Translations under genes and position numbers: made by a program | Notes under the pieces: generated by a model | Seen by the model: only the letters and a program-made list of their open reading frames with translations | Databases searched by the model: none | Told to the model about the DNA's origin: nothing | NCBI GenBank assembly: GCA_964602845.1 | Contig: CAZRSW010000001.1 | Location: 62,001-126,000, forward strand | DNA: 64,000 bases | Origin: CAZRSW01 sp964602845 | GTDB lineage: Bacteria > Chloroflexota > Dehalococcoidia > Lucifugimonadales > UBA826 | Reading direction: 5' to 3' | In this document: positions 8,229-17,193 of the stretch, piece after piece | Layout of the letters: every line of letters begins with the position of its first letter | Position numbering within the stretch: position 1 is the first letter of the stretch

Positions 8229-10085
8229 GTGCGTGTACTCGGAACTGCCGGGCATGTCGACCATGGTAAGTCTGCTTTGGTCGAGGTGTTGACAGGTATA
8301 AACCCAGATCGACTTCAGGAAGAAAAAGATCGAGGAATGACCATCGACCTTGGCTTTGCTTGGCTTCGATTGCCGGATGGAGAAATACTCAGTGTTGTAG
8401 ATGTCCCTGGTCACGAGAGATTTGTGAACAACATGCTTGCTGGGGCAGGTGGGATTGATATTGCTCTTTTGGTTGTAGCGGCTGATGAGTCTGTAATGCC
8501 ACAAACGAGGGAGCATATATCGATTTTGGATCTTCTGGAAATAAGAAGATGTATTGTGGCCATAACCAAGACGGATCTAGTTGACCAGTCTTGGTTGGAG
8601 TTGGTCAGACAAGATGTTGTTGATCTTTTGGCGGACACTCATATCGGTGGCTCGCCTATTTATGCGGTGTCTGCGGTTACGGGAGACGGCATACCGTCCT
8701 TGATCAATGGTATTTCACAGGCTGTGATGAGTTCCGGCGCCAAAGCAGATCTTGGTAGGCCAAGGTTGCCAATTGATAGAGCATTTACCGTTTCCGGCTT
8801 CGGTACGGTTGTGACTGGCACACTCATTGACGGATCTCTGGAGCTGGGAAGAGAAGTGGAAATATTGCCCCGGGGAGGAAAGGCCAGGATTCGAGGATTA
8901 CAGACGCACAATGAAAATCAACCCACGGTGTTACCTGGTACGAGAGTCGCTGTGAACCTGTCTGGAATAGATCATTCGGAAGTTAAAAGAGGTGATGTGA
9001 TTGCCTATCCAGGCTATATTGCCAATAGTGAGGCATTCGACGTGAAGTTGACTGTTTTAAAGGATTCTCCTCGTCCGATTCGGCACAACATGTTTGTCAC
9101 ATTTCATGTTGGCAGCAGTGAAACAGTATCTCGGGTTCGACTTTTGGAAAACGATGTCGTGTCACCCGGTGAAGACACATGGGCTCAGATAAAACCGAAC
9201 ACATTTTTGCCGGTTTTAAGGGGAGATAGTTTTGTTATCCGGTCCAATATGGTCACGCTGGGCGGCGGTAAGGTAGTGGATACCAACGCAAAGAGGCACC
9301 GGAGGTGGCATCAACCCACTCTGGACAAGCTTACTCATTTAGAGGCAGGTGACAAATCTGACGTCATTCTTGCTTTGATGGCAACATCCGAGCCGACAAC
9401 GTTTCGAGAAATGTCTATGACCTATGGGATTGAAGAGGAGAATTTGCTTGAGGAGCTACAAATACTTGTAGGAAATGAGGAAGTGGTTTGTACTCTTGAT
9501 GATTTGCACCAAGGGCATTTTTTTACCTCCTCTGGGTGGAGTCTGACGGTCGATAAATCTAGGAAATTCATTTCTGACTACCATGTAGAGTTTCCACTGA
9601 GGAAGGGAGTACAAAAAGAGGAACTTCGAAATAAACTAGCTTTAGATGGGGTATCTTTCAGTACATGTATCAACAGGATGACTATAGATGGTGTCCTTGT
9701 AGAGGAATCATCACTCCTAAGAATGCCGTCATTTCAACAGACCTTAAGTGCTGAACAAGAAGTAGTTGTGGACAGGTATATGGTAGAACTTAGATCTGAT
9801 CCTTATTCCCCTCCGACGGATCTAGTTATGGATTCAGAGATACTCAATTTCTTGTCCGATAAGGGAGACGTCATAAAAGTAAACGATGGTGTGGTATATT
9901 CATCGGATGTATATGAAAGTATGGTCGAATGGGTTGTGAGTTATATTCATCAGAACGGGAATATAGCGGTCGGAGATGTTCGCGATAAATTTGGTACAAG
10001 CAGAAAATATGTTCTGGCATTTTTGGAATATTTAGATCAACAACACGTGACCAAGAGGTCGGGCGACGTAAGAATATTGAGATGA
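8229..10085 (+). CDS. selB: Selenocysteine-specific elongation factor SelB
   Basis: This 618-residue GTPase brings Sec-tRNA to UGA codons that are followed by a SECIS hairpin. The N-terminus has the P-loop GHVDHGKS (residues 8-15), the switch region ending in DVPGHERF, and the ITKTDL base-recognition motif. Beta-barrel domains II and III follow (FTVSGFGTVVTGTL is the typical SelB domain II start). The last 250 residues are winged-helix repeats that bind the mRNA hairpin, ending near FGTSRKYVLAFLEYLD. The start is a GTG preceded by CGAGG. No selA, selD or Sec-tRNA gene was found in the window. A selenoprotein gene lies 9 kb downstream, confirming that the pathway is used. Confidence 0.96.
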   Translation: MRVLGTAGHVDHGKSALVEVLTGINPDRLQEEKDRGMTIDLGFAWLRLPDGEILSVVDVPGHERFVNNMLAGAGGIDIALLVVAADESVMPQTREHISILDLLEIRRCIVAITKTDLVDQSWLELVRQDVVDLLADTHIGGSPIYAVSAVTGDGIPSLINGISQAVMSSGAKADLGRPRLPIDRAFTVSGFGTVVTGTLIDGSLELGREVEILPRGGKARIRGLQTHNENQPTVLPGTRVAVNLSGIDHSEVKRGDVIAYPGYIANSEAFDVKLTVLKDSPRPIRHNMFVTFHVGSSETVSRVRLLENDVVSPGEDTWAQIKPNTFLPVLRGDSFVIRSNMVTLGGGKVVDTNAKRHRRWHQPTLDKLTHLEAGDKSDVILALMATSEPTTFREMSMTYGIEEENLLEELQILVGNEEVVCTLDDLHQGHFFTSSGWSLTVDKSRKFISDYHVEFPLRKGVQKEELRNKLALDGVSFSTCINRMTIDGVLVEESSLLRMPSFQQTLSAEQEVVVDRYMVELRSDPYSPPTDLVMDSEILNFLSDKGDVIKVNDGVVYSSDVYESMVEWVVSYIHQNGNIAVGDVRDKFGTSRKYVLAFLEYLDQQHVTKRSGDVRILR

Positions 10086-10109
10086 TAGTGGTTTCTCCGT
10101 GCTAAGGAC

Positions 10110-10616
10110 GTGAATATGCTGTCCAATAACAACGATCAAAAAGAAGCTCACTGTATAGAATTTATGTTGCCCGTGGACTCCTTTGCTGTATCGTATTTTT
10201 CGAACTTGCTTAGAATAATTCAGGTGGCCATTAGGGAATTAGCTAAGACATTTGAATCCGCCTATGAAGTCTCAGATGAAGATCTACAGTCTATATTGCA
10301 TTTCTCTCCCGTGATCGAAAACGGAGAATTGATCCTGCGTTTTTCCTTTCGCCATCTTGAAAGTCGTGCTGGAGCGGATAAATTTACAAGCGGAATATCC
10401 ACGGTGTTTTTCGATGAGTTGTTGACGTACCTGAGCGGCAATGCCCAGACTGATCTTTGGGGTAATATATCACCTATCGCAAATCATGCTCTATCGGACT
10501 CGATGAAAACCAGGTTTGATCGAATTAGAAAAGAATTGCGACGTATTCCGGGTTCTTCGATAAGCGTAAATAATCGTGCAATCGTATTTTCTGAAGATAC
10601 GTTTAAGGTGATTTGA
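10110..10616 (+). CDS. Unknown protein, first gene of the NurA-HerA cassette
   Basis: I do not recognise this 168-residue protein. It has no signal peptide or membrane segment, an acidic N-terminal half and a basic C-terminal stretch (MKTRFDRIRKELRRIPG). Predicted helices alternate with short strands. GTG 10110 and ATG 10116 are both possible starts, the latter nine bases after AAGGA. Its stop overlaps the TTG start of nurA by four bases, so it is almost certainly co-translated with the nuclease and HerA genes. That linkage points to a subunit or regulator of the NurA-HerA machine, but this is inference from position. Confidence 0.7.
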   Translation: MNMLSNNNDQKEAHCIEFMLPVDSFAVSYFSNLLRIIQVAIRELAKTFESAYEVSDEDLQSILHFSPVIENGELILRFSFRHLESRAGADKFTSGISTVFFDELLTYLSGNAQTDLWGNISPIANHALSDSMKTRFDRIRKELRRIPGSSISVNNRAIVFSEDTFKVI

Positions 10617-11833
10617 TATTGGCTCTAGACTTGGCTAAGACGGCGTTGCAAATCGATTCTATGACTTTGGCAATCGACGGCCGAAGTGATCAAGTATTAG
10701 AGCGCGTTATAAACGCGGTATCAGCAATGAAGCGACTGGATCCAAAGGTATATGCAAAAAAGACTCAAGATTCAGAAGGAATGTTTAAATGGGGCACGCC
10801 GGCTATTCTGGAAGAGCCGGGGAAAACTTTCCCTCCACCAAAGGTTCCCGTGGAACATAAGGTGATTGGAGTGGATGGTTCCCATATTGATGTTGACCGT
10901 CATATACCTGCCCATTGTTATTTGATCAATACCGGGTTGGTCAGCCTGAATTATGGGCCGACCCCTTCAGTTGTCATGAGAAATGATCCTAGCTTATATT
11001 TTGAGAGTGAGGAGACTTTCATAACGGATTTGCATGGCTCTACTGATTCGATGAAGATTACGGGATCTCTTTTGGGGGCCGTTCGTACTGTAAAAGAAAT
11101 TGATATTCTCAGGGATGCCATCACGGATGGCAACGATGATATACCGGTAGTTGGATTAATGGACGGGACCCTTATCATGTTGGATTTGATCAGAGCAGGG
11201 TTTCCTGATTATGTTCTCAAACAGGTATTACAAGGTGGTTTTTTGTCCGCCATGTCCGACATTCGAGATTTGTCTAAGGATAAACCCCTTGCGATAGGGA
11301 GTTATATCAGTCTTCCGGGGACATCCGAGGTGGTCGATGCACTGAGATTATCGGTATGCCCATATACTGTCTCGGATTGTGCAAGCCATTGTGCATCCGT
11401 GTCCGCCTCCCATAGACCTTGCGATGAGGTTTCTCATGAAATATTGGACAGGCAGATATTCGAACATCACTTACCCCATGGGCATAGGTCCCCTATTTTC
11501 GGCAGCAGCTCAAGAATGGTGGAAAAATTTTATGGAGGGAATCTTGTAGGTTTTTTTTATGTAAACGTAGGGGAAGAAATCGCCCGAATAGAAGTTCCAG
11601 AATGGGTGTACACGGATAAAGAAAAAATTGATTTGATTCACGCTGTGATACTCAACCAATGCATGTTGGGGCCAGGTTATCCCACTGCCCTCATGGAAGC
11701 GCATGAGCAAGCGGTTATCTCAACCTCAGATAGACTATTCTTTTTGAACTCGATAGAGGGAGCGTTTGAATCTCAAGGTGTTAAGTTTTATACGTCTCAA
11801 AAGAATAGATCAAAAAGACTACGTTGGTTATAA
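10613..11833 (+). CDS. nurA: NurA-domain 5'-3' nuclease
   Basis: This 406-residue protein carries the NurA fold, an RNase H-like nuclease that works with the HerA ATPase in DNA end processing in archaea and some bacteria. The landmarks are IGVDGSHID with the metal-binding Asp88, VVGLMDGTLI with Asp184, and the C-terminal MEAHEQAVIS motif with His364. Between them is a Cys/His-rich stretch around residues 249-291 (several Cys and His) that is not part of the usual core and could bind a metal. The start is TTG at 10613 inside the stop of the preceding gene. It is followed by a HAS-barrel-like gene and herA. Confidence 0.85.
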   Translation: MILALDLAKTALQIDSMTLAIDGRSDQVLERVINAVSAMKRLDPKVYAKKTQDSEGMFKWGTPAILEEPGKTFPPPKVPVEHKVIGVDGSHIDVDRHIPAHCYLINTGLVSLNYGPTPSVVMRNDPSLYFESEETFITDLHGSTDSMKITGSLLGAVRTVKEIDILRDAITDGNDDIPVVGLMDGTLIMLDLIRAGFPDYVLKQVLQGGFLSAMSDIRDLSKDKPLAIGSYISLPGTSEVVDALRLSVCPYTVSDCASHCASVSASHRPCDEVSHEILDRQIFEHHLPHGHRSPIFGSSSRMVEKFYGGNLVGFFYVNVGEEIARIEVPEWVYTDKEKIDLIHAVILNQCMLGPGYPTALMEAHEQAVISTSDRLFFLNSIEGAFESQGVKFYTSQKNRSKRLRWL

Positions 11834-11848
11834 GATGGACTCAATTTG

Positions 11849-12421
11849 ATGAAAATAGGTGAAATTATAGAAAGTGACACTAATGGATTTACTGCGCGAT
11901 GCTACAAACTATACGAAGGGCCCGATTTGGGGTGTTTGATAAAGGCAGGAACCGACAATTCGGTCTATGGCATCGTGGCTCATGTGGCTACATTAGGATT
12001 GGATCCTTCACGTCGTCCAATAACACGTGGGGAAAACCTAGAGTCTGAAGATGAGGTGTATTTGCGCAATCCACAATTGACCCGTCTACTCACCACGGAA
12101 ATTAAAGCAATCACTGTTGGTTTCTCAGATGGTATGGAATTTAAGCATTACTTGCCTGCCTCACCGCCAAGGCTACATTCCTTTGTGTCAATTTGTGGAA
12201 ATGATGAATGGATTTCTTTCTCTGACCGGCTGTACTTTCTTAAAAGTGTTATATCTTCTGGTTTGCCTCAAGGGGATGACATTATTGGATCCTTTGTAAG
12301 GCAAACGTCAGAATTGGTTTCTGATCCAGTGTCTTACAAACTCAAGGCTGCTAGAAGTATAGCGAAATTTTTGGGAGGCGATACTAACAGACTTGAGTCC
12401 ATAGTGAGGAGAATACGCTGA
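11849..12421 (+). CDS. Stand-alone HAS-barrel-like protein
   Basis: This protein of 190 residues begins with a short beta-rich region (IGEIIES, FTARCYKL, GCLIKAG, SVYGIVAHVA) that resembles the HAS-barrel found at the N-terminus of HerA and F1-type ATPases. The rest is helical and basic at the end (LESIVRRIR). The assignment comes from the pattern and the neighbour genes, not from a strong motif. Its TGA overlaps the ATG of herA (TGATG), so coupling to HerA is tight. HerA itself has its own HAS-barrel, so this is a second copy as a separate subunit. It may adapt the hexamer to NurA or DNA, which is inference. Confidence 0.6.
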   Translation: MKIGEIIESDTNGFTARCYKLYEGPDLGCLIKAGTDNSVYGIVAHVATLGLDPSRRPITRGENLESEDEVYLRNPQLTRLLTTEIKAITVGFSDGMEFKHYLPASPPRLHSFVSICGNDEWISFSDRLYFLKSVISSGLPQGDDIIGSFVRQTSELVSDPVSYKLKAARSIAKFLGGDTNRLESIVRRIR

Positions 12422-14058
12422 TGTCGGAGATAGGTCCCGAAAACTACCAGCTTGGCACGGTCGTGTCTGGGTCGTTAAGCGAAGGAGTCAAAGTTAGACT
12501 TTCGACTGAATATTCAGTCGAAAACGTGAAAGTCGGATCAAACGTTGTAATCCAGGGGAAACATCACAGATTTTTTGGGGTCGTAACTGATGTTTCTTTG
12601 GGATCCTCAGATTTGACTCTACAATACGATCTCCCAGATGTTTCTGATTCATTTATGGCTGAGGTGTTGGCTGGCACGACCGTTTATGGAACCATTACCG
12701 TGGAGCCGATGTTGACCATTGGGATAGATTCTTCCTCCGATGGTTTCGGGCCAATGCCAGCAAAGACTGTTCCGGAACATTTTTCGAGCACATTTGATGC
12801 TTCTGATGACGATATTTATCATATTTTTGGACCAGAAGGGGATGGGCATTTTTGGATAGGCAGTCCACTAGATATGGAAGCAAAACTATGTTTGGATATT
12901 GAGGAACTAGTAAAACGTAGTAATGGAGTATTTGGTAAAAGCGGGACAGGTAAGACATTTCTTACAAGATTGTTGCTGATTGGAATTCTTCAAAGCGGTA
13001 AGGCTAGTAATCTCATATTTGATATGCACAATGAGTATGGGTGGCAGGGAACGAGCGAATCTTCTACGGCTGTCAAAGGTCTCAAACAGCTTTTTAGTGC
13101 ACAAGTGGCTGTATTTTCACTTGACGCCGAAAGCTCGAAGCGTCGAGGGTTCCATCCAGACTTTCAGGTGGAATTTGGGTACAGTGATATAGATCCTGAA
13201 GATATACAGTTGCTCAGGGAGACATTGGACTTGTCTAACGTCGCTGCGGATGCGGCTTACGCTCTGGAGTCGAGATTTGGTAGAGGAAAATGGTTCGGTG
13301 AATTTGTTAAACTTCGAGGGGAAGACATAAACAATCTTGCGACCGAGATCAACGTAGCATCGTCAGCCTTATCCGCTCTTAGACGACGACTTGAGAGACT
13401 TATTAGGTTTGATTTTGTGTCTCAAAATGATGTTGCTGATTCTGCGGATTCAATCATAAAAACTCTACGTAATGGAAAACATGTTGTCTTGGAATTTGGC
13501 AAACATGGTAATAATCCCACCGCTTATATGTTAGTTGCTAACATACTCACACGAAGAATATATGAAAGATACCAAAGTCAAAAAGAAGAATCACTGGGTG
13601 GGGGAGCAGAGGTACCTCCCTATTTGGTCATCACAATAGAAGAAGCTCATAGATTCTTGGGATCCTCAATGGCAAGTCAAACAATTTTTGGGACTATTGC
13701 CAGGGAAATGAGAAAGTACAATGTTACTCTGTTAGTGGTTGATCAGCGACCTAGTGATATAGATGAAGAGGTTATGAGTCAGATTGGGACTAAGGTTGTA
13801 TGTCTGCTTGACAGTGGTAGGGATATTGACTCTGTGCTGTCAGGAGTTTCAGGAAATCGCAAGCTCAGATCTGTTCTTGCTAGGCTAGACTCTCGACAAC
13901 AGGCCATTATCTTTGGGCATTCAGTTCCAATGCCTGTTGTTATAAGGACCAGAGACTACGGAAGCGCTGAATCCTACAGCGAATTTATGACTACTAACGA
14001 GAGAACGGTCGAGGGTTTGCAAAATAAACTGGAAGACTTGTACGGACCAAGTGATTAA
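12421..14058 (+). CDS. herA: HerA-type DNA-translocating ATPase
   Basis: This 545-residue ATPase belongs to the HerA/FtsK superfamily. An N-terminal HAS-barrel (about residues 10-100, YQLGTVVSG to VTDVS) precedes the P-loop GKSGTGKT at 172-179. The Walker B strand LVITIEEAH has the catalytic Glu pair at 407-408, followed by the REMRKYNVTLLVVDQRPS sensor/arginine region typical of HerA. HerA forms a hexamer that pumps duplex DNA and activates NurA in end resection; in bacteria related pairs have also been found in defence systems. It is the last gene of the cassette; its stop overlaps that of the convergent metallopeptidase gene (TTAA). Confidence 0.9.
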   Translation: MSEIGPENYQLGTVVSGSLSEGVKVRLSTEYSVENVKVGSNVVIQGKHHRFFGVVTDVSLGSSDLTLQYDLPDVSDSFMAEVLAGTTVYGTITVEPMLTIGIDSSSDGFGPMPAKTVPEHFSSTFDASDDDIYHIFGPEGDGHFWIGSPLDMEAKLCLDIEELVKRSNGVFGKSGTGKTFLTRLLLIGILQSGKASNLIFDMHNEYGWQGTSESSTAVKGLKQLFSAQVAVFSLDAESSKRRGFHPDFQVEFGYSDIDPEDIQLLRETLDLSNVAADAAYALESRFGRGKWFGEFVKLRGEDINNLATEINVASSALSALRRRLERLIRFDFVSQNDVADSADSIIKTLRNGKHVVLEFGKHGNNPTAYMLVANILTRRIYERYQSQKEESLGGGAEVPPYLVITIEEAHRFLGSSMASQTIFGTIAREMRKYNVTLLVVDQRPSDIDEEVMSQIGTKVVCLLDSGRDIDSVLSGVSGNRKLRSVLARLDSRQQAIIFGHSVPMPVVIRTRDYGSAESYSEFMTTNERTVEGLQNKLEDLYGPSD

Positions 14059-14672
14059 ATATTTAGTTCCTCTAATTCTTGGTCGTCGAGTCCAAAATGA
14101 TGCGCGATCTCATGGATTATTGTGGCCCTAATCTCGGTCATGATCTCCTCTTCTGTGCTGCACAAACTTTCAATAGCGTCCTGAAACAAGGTTATCTTAT
14201 CTGGCAGGACTAGTTCATATCCGTACCTTTCCGTAATTGGGATTCCTTCATATATACCCAGTAGATCCTGCCCCATATTAAGCCCGGTTCCTAAGAGTTG
14301 ATCTTCCGTAGGCCGGCTTGAAACAATAACATCGACGTTATCTAACTTGTTCAAAATCTCACCTGGCAATTCAGAGATCACCTTTCTTGTATAACATTCA
14401 AATACATTCTGCTTTGCAATAAGCTCCTTACCATATGCATCAGCCTGTCTCATTAAGTCTTGCTGTGAAGTACGGCTCTGTATATATTGTGATGCCTGTT
14501 GCTGTGCCTCTTCAGGGCTAGCTCCCTGCGATTCTAGTTGTCTTTGTACCCTTTCATATTCCTGTTGTACAACAGCCCTCTGTCTAACCTGTTCATATTC
14601 AGTACCTTCATTTGATTCAGGTGCTGGTGCCTCCATTGGTTCTGGCTCTGGTTCTGTATTGTTGGTTACCAT
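14055..14672 (-). CDS. Zincin-like metallopeptidase family protein with Glu/Gln-rich extension
   Basis: The C-terminal 120 residues match the small bacterial metallopeptidase (Zincin_1) family: the HEIAHH motif (His187, Glu188, His191) with a following Asp-Asp would bind zinc. This family is usually about 115-140 residues, but here residues 1-85 form an extension rich in Glu, Pro and Gln with a probable coiled-coil part (EYEQVRQRAVVQQEYERVQR). No signal peptide is visible, so it should be cytosolic. A ribosome-binding site AGGAGG stands just before the ATG. The substrate is unknown. It ends against herA on the opposite strand. Confidence 0.8.
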   Translation of the reverse strand: MVTNNTEPEPEPMEAPAPESNEGTEYEQVRQRAVVQQEYERVQRQLESQGASPEEAQQQASQYIQSRTSQQDLMRQADAYGKELIAKQNVFECYTRKVISELPGEILNKLDNVDVIVSSRPTEDQLLGTGLNMGQDLLGIYEGIPITERYGYELVLPDKITLFQDAIESLCSTEEEIMTEIRATIIHEIAHHFGLDDQELEELNI

Positions 14673-14915
14673 AATCTCCTCCTAATCGATCTGAGGTCTT
14701 GGTATAGATGTCATCATATTGATCATATCAGACGGTTGCTAAGTTTTGTTTTGTGAAATGGATTTTGCGAAAGTTTGGTAAACAACGATTTATATATCAA
14801 CTGGTTGTAAATCTTGATTCTTCTCGGTTGTTTTACTAACTGATGGTGCGGTATCCTATCCCTACGGATTGGAGAGTGATTTTAAGCAGTATTGAATTTA
14901 GTGAGGTGATAGGGG

Positions 14916-16058
14916 ATGACTCCTCTGAGTAAGTCAGTAGCAATAGTAGGTGTTGATGAGTCGGATGAAATAGGCAAAGTTCCAGGGAAATCAAACCTTC
15001 AGCATCACGCAGAAGCTGCATACAACGCCCTTGCAGACGCTGGATTATCAATCAACGACGTAAATGGACTTTTTACAGCCGGTACATCGACTCTGAATTT
15101 GGCTGAATATTTGGGAATAGAACCTCGTTTCACAGACACGACGGCCGTTGGTGGGTCCTCATTCATCATACATATCGCTCATGCCATTGCTGCAATCAAC
15201 GCCGGTTATTGTGATGTTGCATTAGTTACCCATGGGGAAGCAGGCAGGAGCAGGAGAAGTAGGCCGGGGCTTGACTCAGCGGATCCGGGACCACAATATG
15301 AAGCCCCTTATGGATTCATAGGAGCACCGATCAACTATGCAATGGCGGCTCGGAGATATATGCATTTATACGGAGAGGATCGCACTCGCCAGGGGATGGC
15401 TGAGATAGCGGTAGCAACACGTAAATGGGCTCAGATGAATCCTAAGGCATATATCAAGGATGACATGTCATTTGAAGATTATCATGAATCGCGGTGGATA
15501 TCATGGCCCTTTCATTTGTTCGACTGTTGTTTGGTTACAGATGCAGGTGGGGCCTATGTAATAACTTCATCCGAGAGAGCAAAGGATGCTAGGAAGAAAC
15601 CGGTTTACGTGCTTGGAGCTGCGGAATCACATGACCATAATATGATCAGTCAAATGCCGGATTTAACACGGAGTGTAGCGAGAAATACCGGACCAGCTGC
15701 TTTGGAGATGGCCGGTGTTTCCCATGATGATATAGATCTCGCCATGATTTATGATTCCTTCACCTATACAGTTTTAGTTACTCTAGAAAGTTTGGGTTTT
15801 TGTGGTCCGGGAGAAGGTCCTGATTTTGTTGCTGATCAGAGGACTGCACCAAATGGTAATTTCCCCATGAATACATCAGGTGGCGGGTTGTCCTATACTC
15901 ATTCTGGTATGTACGGGATGTTTCTGGTACTCGAGGCAGTAAGACAGCTTCGAGGTGAATGTGGAGAAAGACAATTGGATAACCCCAAACTATGCTTAGT
16001 GAATGGTACCGGAGGCGCACTCTCATCAACTGGGACCACGATTCTCGCAGTAGATTAA
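14916..16058 (+). CDS. Thiolase-like protein (SCP-x/Ltp2 type)
   Basis: This 380-residue protein has a thiolase fold of the SCP-x/lipid-transfer group. Where a catalytic thiolase has the nucleophilic Cys, this one has TTAVGGSSFIIH, so it cannot act as a classical thiolase. Relatives of this type with a DUF35 partner, such as Ltp2 with the DUF35 part of ChsH2 in steroid side-chain degradation, are aldolases that cleave beta-hydroxyacyl-CoA. The next gene is exactly such a DUF35 protein. Good ribosome binding (GAGG and GGGG) precedes the ATG. The substrate may be a branched or steroid-like acyl-CoA, which is inference. Confidence 0.8.
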   Translation: MTPLSKSVAIVGVDESDEIGKVPGKSNLQHHAEAAYNALADAGLSINDVNGLFTAGTSTLNLAEYLGIEPRFTDTTAVGGSSFIIHIAHAIAAINAGYCDVALVTHGEAGRSRRSRPGLDSADPGPQYEAPYGFIGAPINYAMAARRYMHLYGEDRTRQGMAEIAVATRKWAQMNPKAYIKDDMSFEDYHESRWISWPFHLFDCCLVTDAGGAYVITSSERAKDARKKPVYVLGAAESHDHNMISQMPDLTRSVARNTGPAALEMAGVSHDDIDLAMIYDSFTYTVLVTLESLGFCGPGEGPDFVADQRTAPNGNFPMNTSGGGLSYTHSGMYGMFLVLEAVRQLRGECGERQLDNPKLCLVNGTGGALSSTGTTILAVD

Positions 16059-16089
16059 TACGCATATAAACGAGACGGAGAAAAATACT

Positions 16090-16506
16090 ATGACAGGAAA
16101 CTATAGTAAACCAATACCCGTACCTCAAGGCGAGTCGGATTTTTATTGGGAAAAAACTAAAAAGCAAGAACTTTGGCTTCGAAAGTGTGATGATTGTGGG
16201 GAGCCATATTTTTACCCACGTGATATTTCACCTTGCTGTTTCTCGAAAAATACTAGTTGGGTTAAGGCGAGTGGGAAAGCGAAATTATATACATACGGAA
16301 TAGTACATCGAGCCCCTCACCCGGGTTTCCAGGAAGACACGCCCTATGTGACCGCTATTGTGGAACTAGACGAAGGTCCGAAAATACCTACCAACATAGT
16401 AATGGATGATCCAACCCCTGAAAAACTGTCGATAGGGCTGCAGGTTGAGGTTGTGTTTGAGGACATCACCGAAGACATAACCCTGCCAAAATTCAGACCA
16501 AGATAG
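16090..16506 (+). CDS. Zn-ribbon/OB-fold protein (DUF35)
   Basis: This 138-residue protein has the DUF35 layout: an N-terminal helix (ESDFYWEKTKKQEL), a zinc ribbon (Cys33, Cys36, Cys49, Cys50) and a C-terminal OB-fold (KLYTYGIVHRAPHPGF to VEVVFED). DUF35 proteins bind acyl-CoA and form complexes with thiolase-like enzymes. It starts 31 bases after the thiolase-like gene with a GGAGA site, so the two form a unit. The second Cys pair is adjacent (CC) instead of the usual CxxC, which could weaken zinc binding. Confidence 0.85.
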   Translation: MTGNYSKPIPVPQGESDFYWEKTKKQELWLRKCDDCGEPYFYPRDISPCCFSKNTSWVKASGKAKLYTYGIVHRAPHPGFQEDTPYVTAIVELDEGPKIPTNIVMDDPTPEKLSIGLQVEVVFEDITEDITLPKFRPR

Positions 16507-16568
16507 GAACATACTGAACTAGCCATTTCATAGAGATAATAAGTTGGCTGATATGTTTACTTGCTCAG

Positions 16569-16859
16569 TTACATTGACCTAAGTACGTCATACGGGAATA
16601 TTCCAGTGTAATGTCCGTCACTCCACAAGAATTGGATTGCGTATTTGCCAATCAGCAGGAAATCCTCCGCTTTTAGATCCGTTGGTACAGATGCCGGATC
16701 CAGTAGTTTTCTTTTACTCCATTCTTCTACGCATTCAGCGCACTGGCAACTGATCCGCAGGGTCCGAGATTCGTAGGAAGATTTTTCACCATCAGTCCAG
16801 TGGACTACGATATTGCTTCCAGATAGCGTGACTTCTTCGACGCCGATTTCTAGATTCAT
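16569..16859 (-). CDS. DUF971 domain protein
   Basis: This 96-residue protein matches DUF971, the domain also found at the N-terminus of gamma-butyrobetaine hydroxylases. Typical features are VHWTDGEKSSYESRTLR, the Cys cluster SCQCAECVEE, and the ending GKYAIQFLWSDGHYTGIFP before YDVLR. The Cys cluster could hold zinc or an Fe-S group. Stand-alone DUF971 proteins have been linked to Fe-S protein assembly. Its start lies 9 bases from the repeat at the assembly gap, so its upstream region is uncertain. Confidence 0.85.
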   Translation of the reverse strand: MNLEIGVEEVTLSGSNIVVHWTDGEKSSYESRTLRISCQCAECVEEWSKRKLLDPASVPTDLKAEDFLLIGKYAIQFLWSDGHYTGIFPYDVLRSM

Positions 16860-16869
16860 ATGAAACCTT

Positions 16870-17015
16870 ATTAAGCTGTTGATTTGGTAGAANNNNNNNN
16901 NNNNNNNNNNNNNNNNNNNNNNNNNNNNNNNNNNNNNNNNNNNNNNNNNNNNNNNNNNNNNNNNNNNNNNNNNNNNNNNNNNNNNNNNNNNNATTAAGCT
17001 GTTGATTTGGTAGAA
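16870..17015. other. Assembly gap (100 N) flanked by an identical 23-base repeat
   Basis: Positions 16893-16992 are exactly 100 N, the standard placeholder for a gap of unknown size. The 23 bases before it (16870-16892) are identical to the 23 bases after it (16993-17015). This is what is seen when two contig ends overlap but were not merged. If so, no sequence is missing and 123 bases should be removed. No gene is broken by it: the DUF971 start is left and the DUF503 start is right. Confidence 0.9.
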
Positions 17016-17110
17016 AAATGATTGTTTGCGTTCTCCCAGTTGTCCTTGCAGTGCCGCCTGCGAATTCCTAACAAGCTCTCTTGTCTTGGGGATTTTCTTC
17101 TTTAAGATCT

Positions 17111-17140
17111 TCTACACATAGGTGATTTAATTGATATAAT
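17111..17140 (+). promoter_or_regulatory. Candidate sigma-70 promoter upstream of the DUF503 gene
   Basis: TATAAT at 17135-17140 is a perfect -10 hexamer; TCTACA at 17111-17116 is a partial -35 match at 18-base spacing. It points at the gene starting at 17194. Chance occurrence in AT-rich DNA is possible. Confidence 0.35.
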
Positions 17141-17193
17141 CGCCAGCGTATGGTTTTAGGATACCAAAATAGTCATAGCCTCGGGAATATGAT

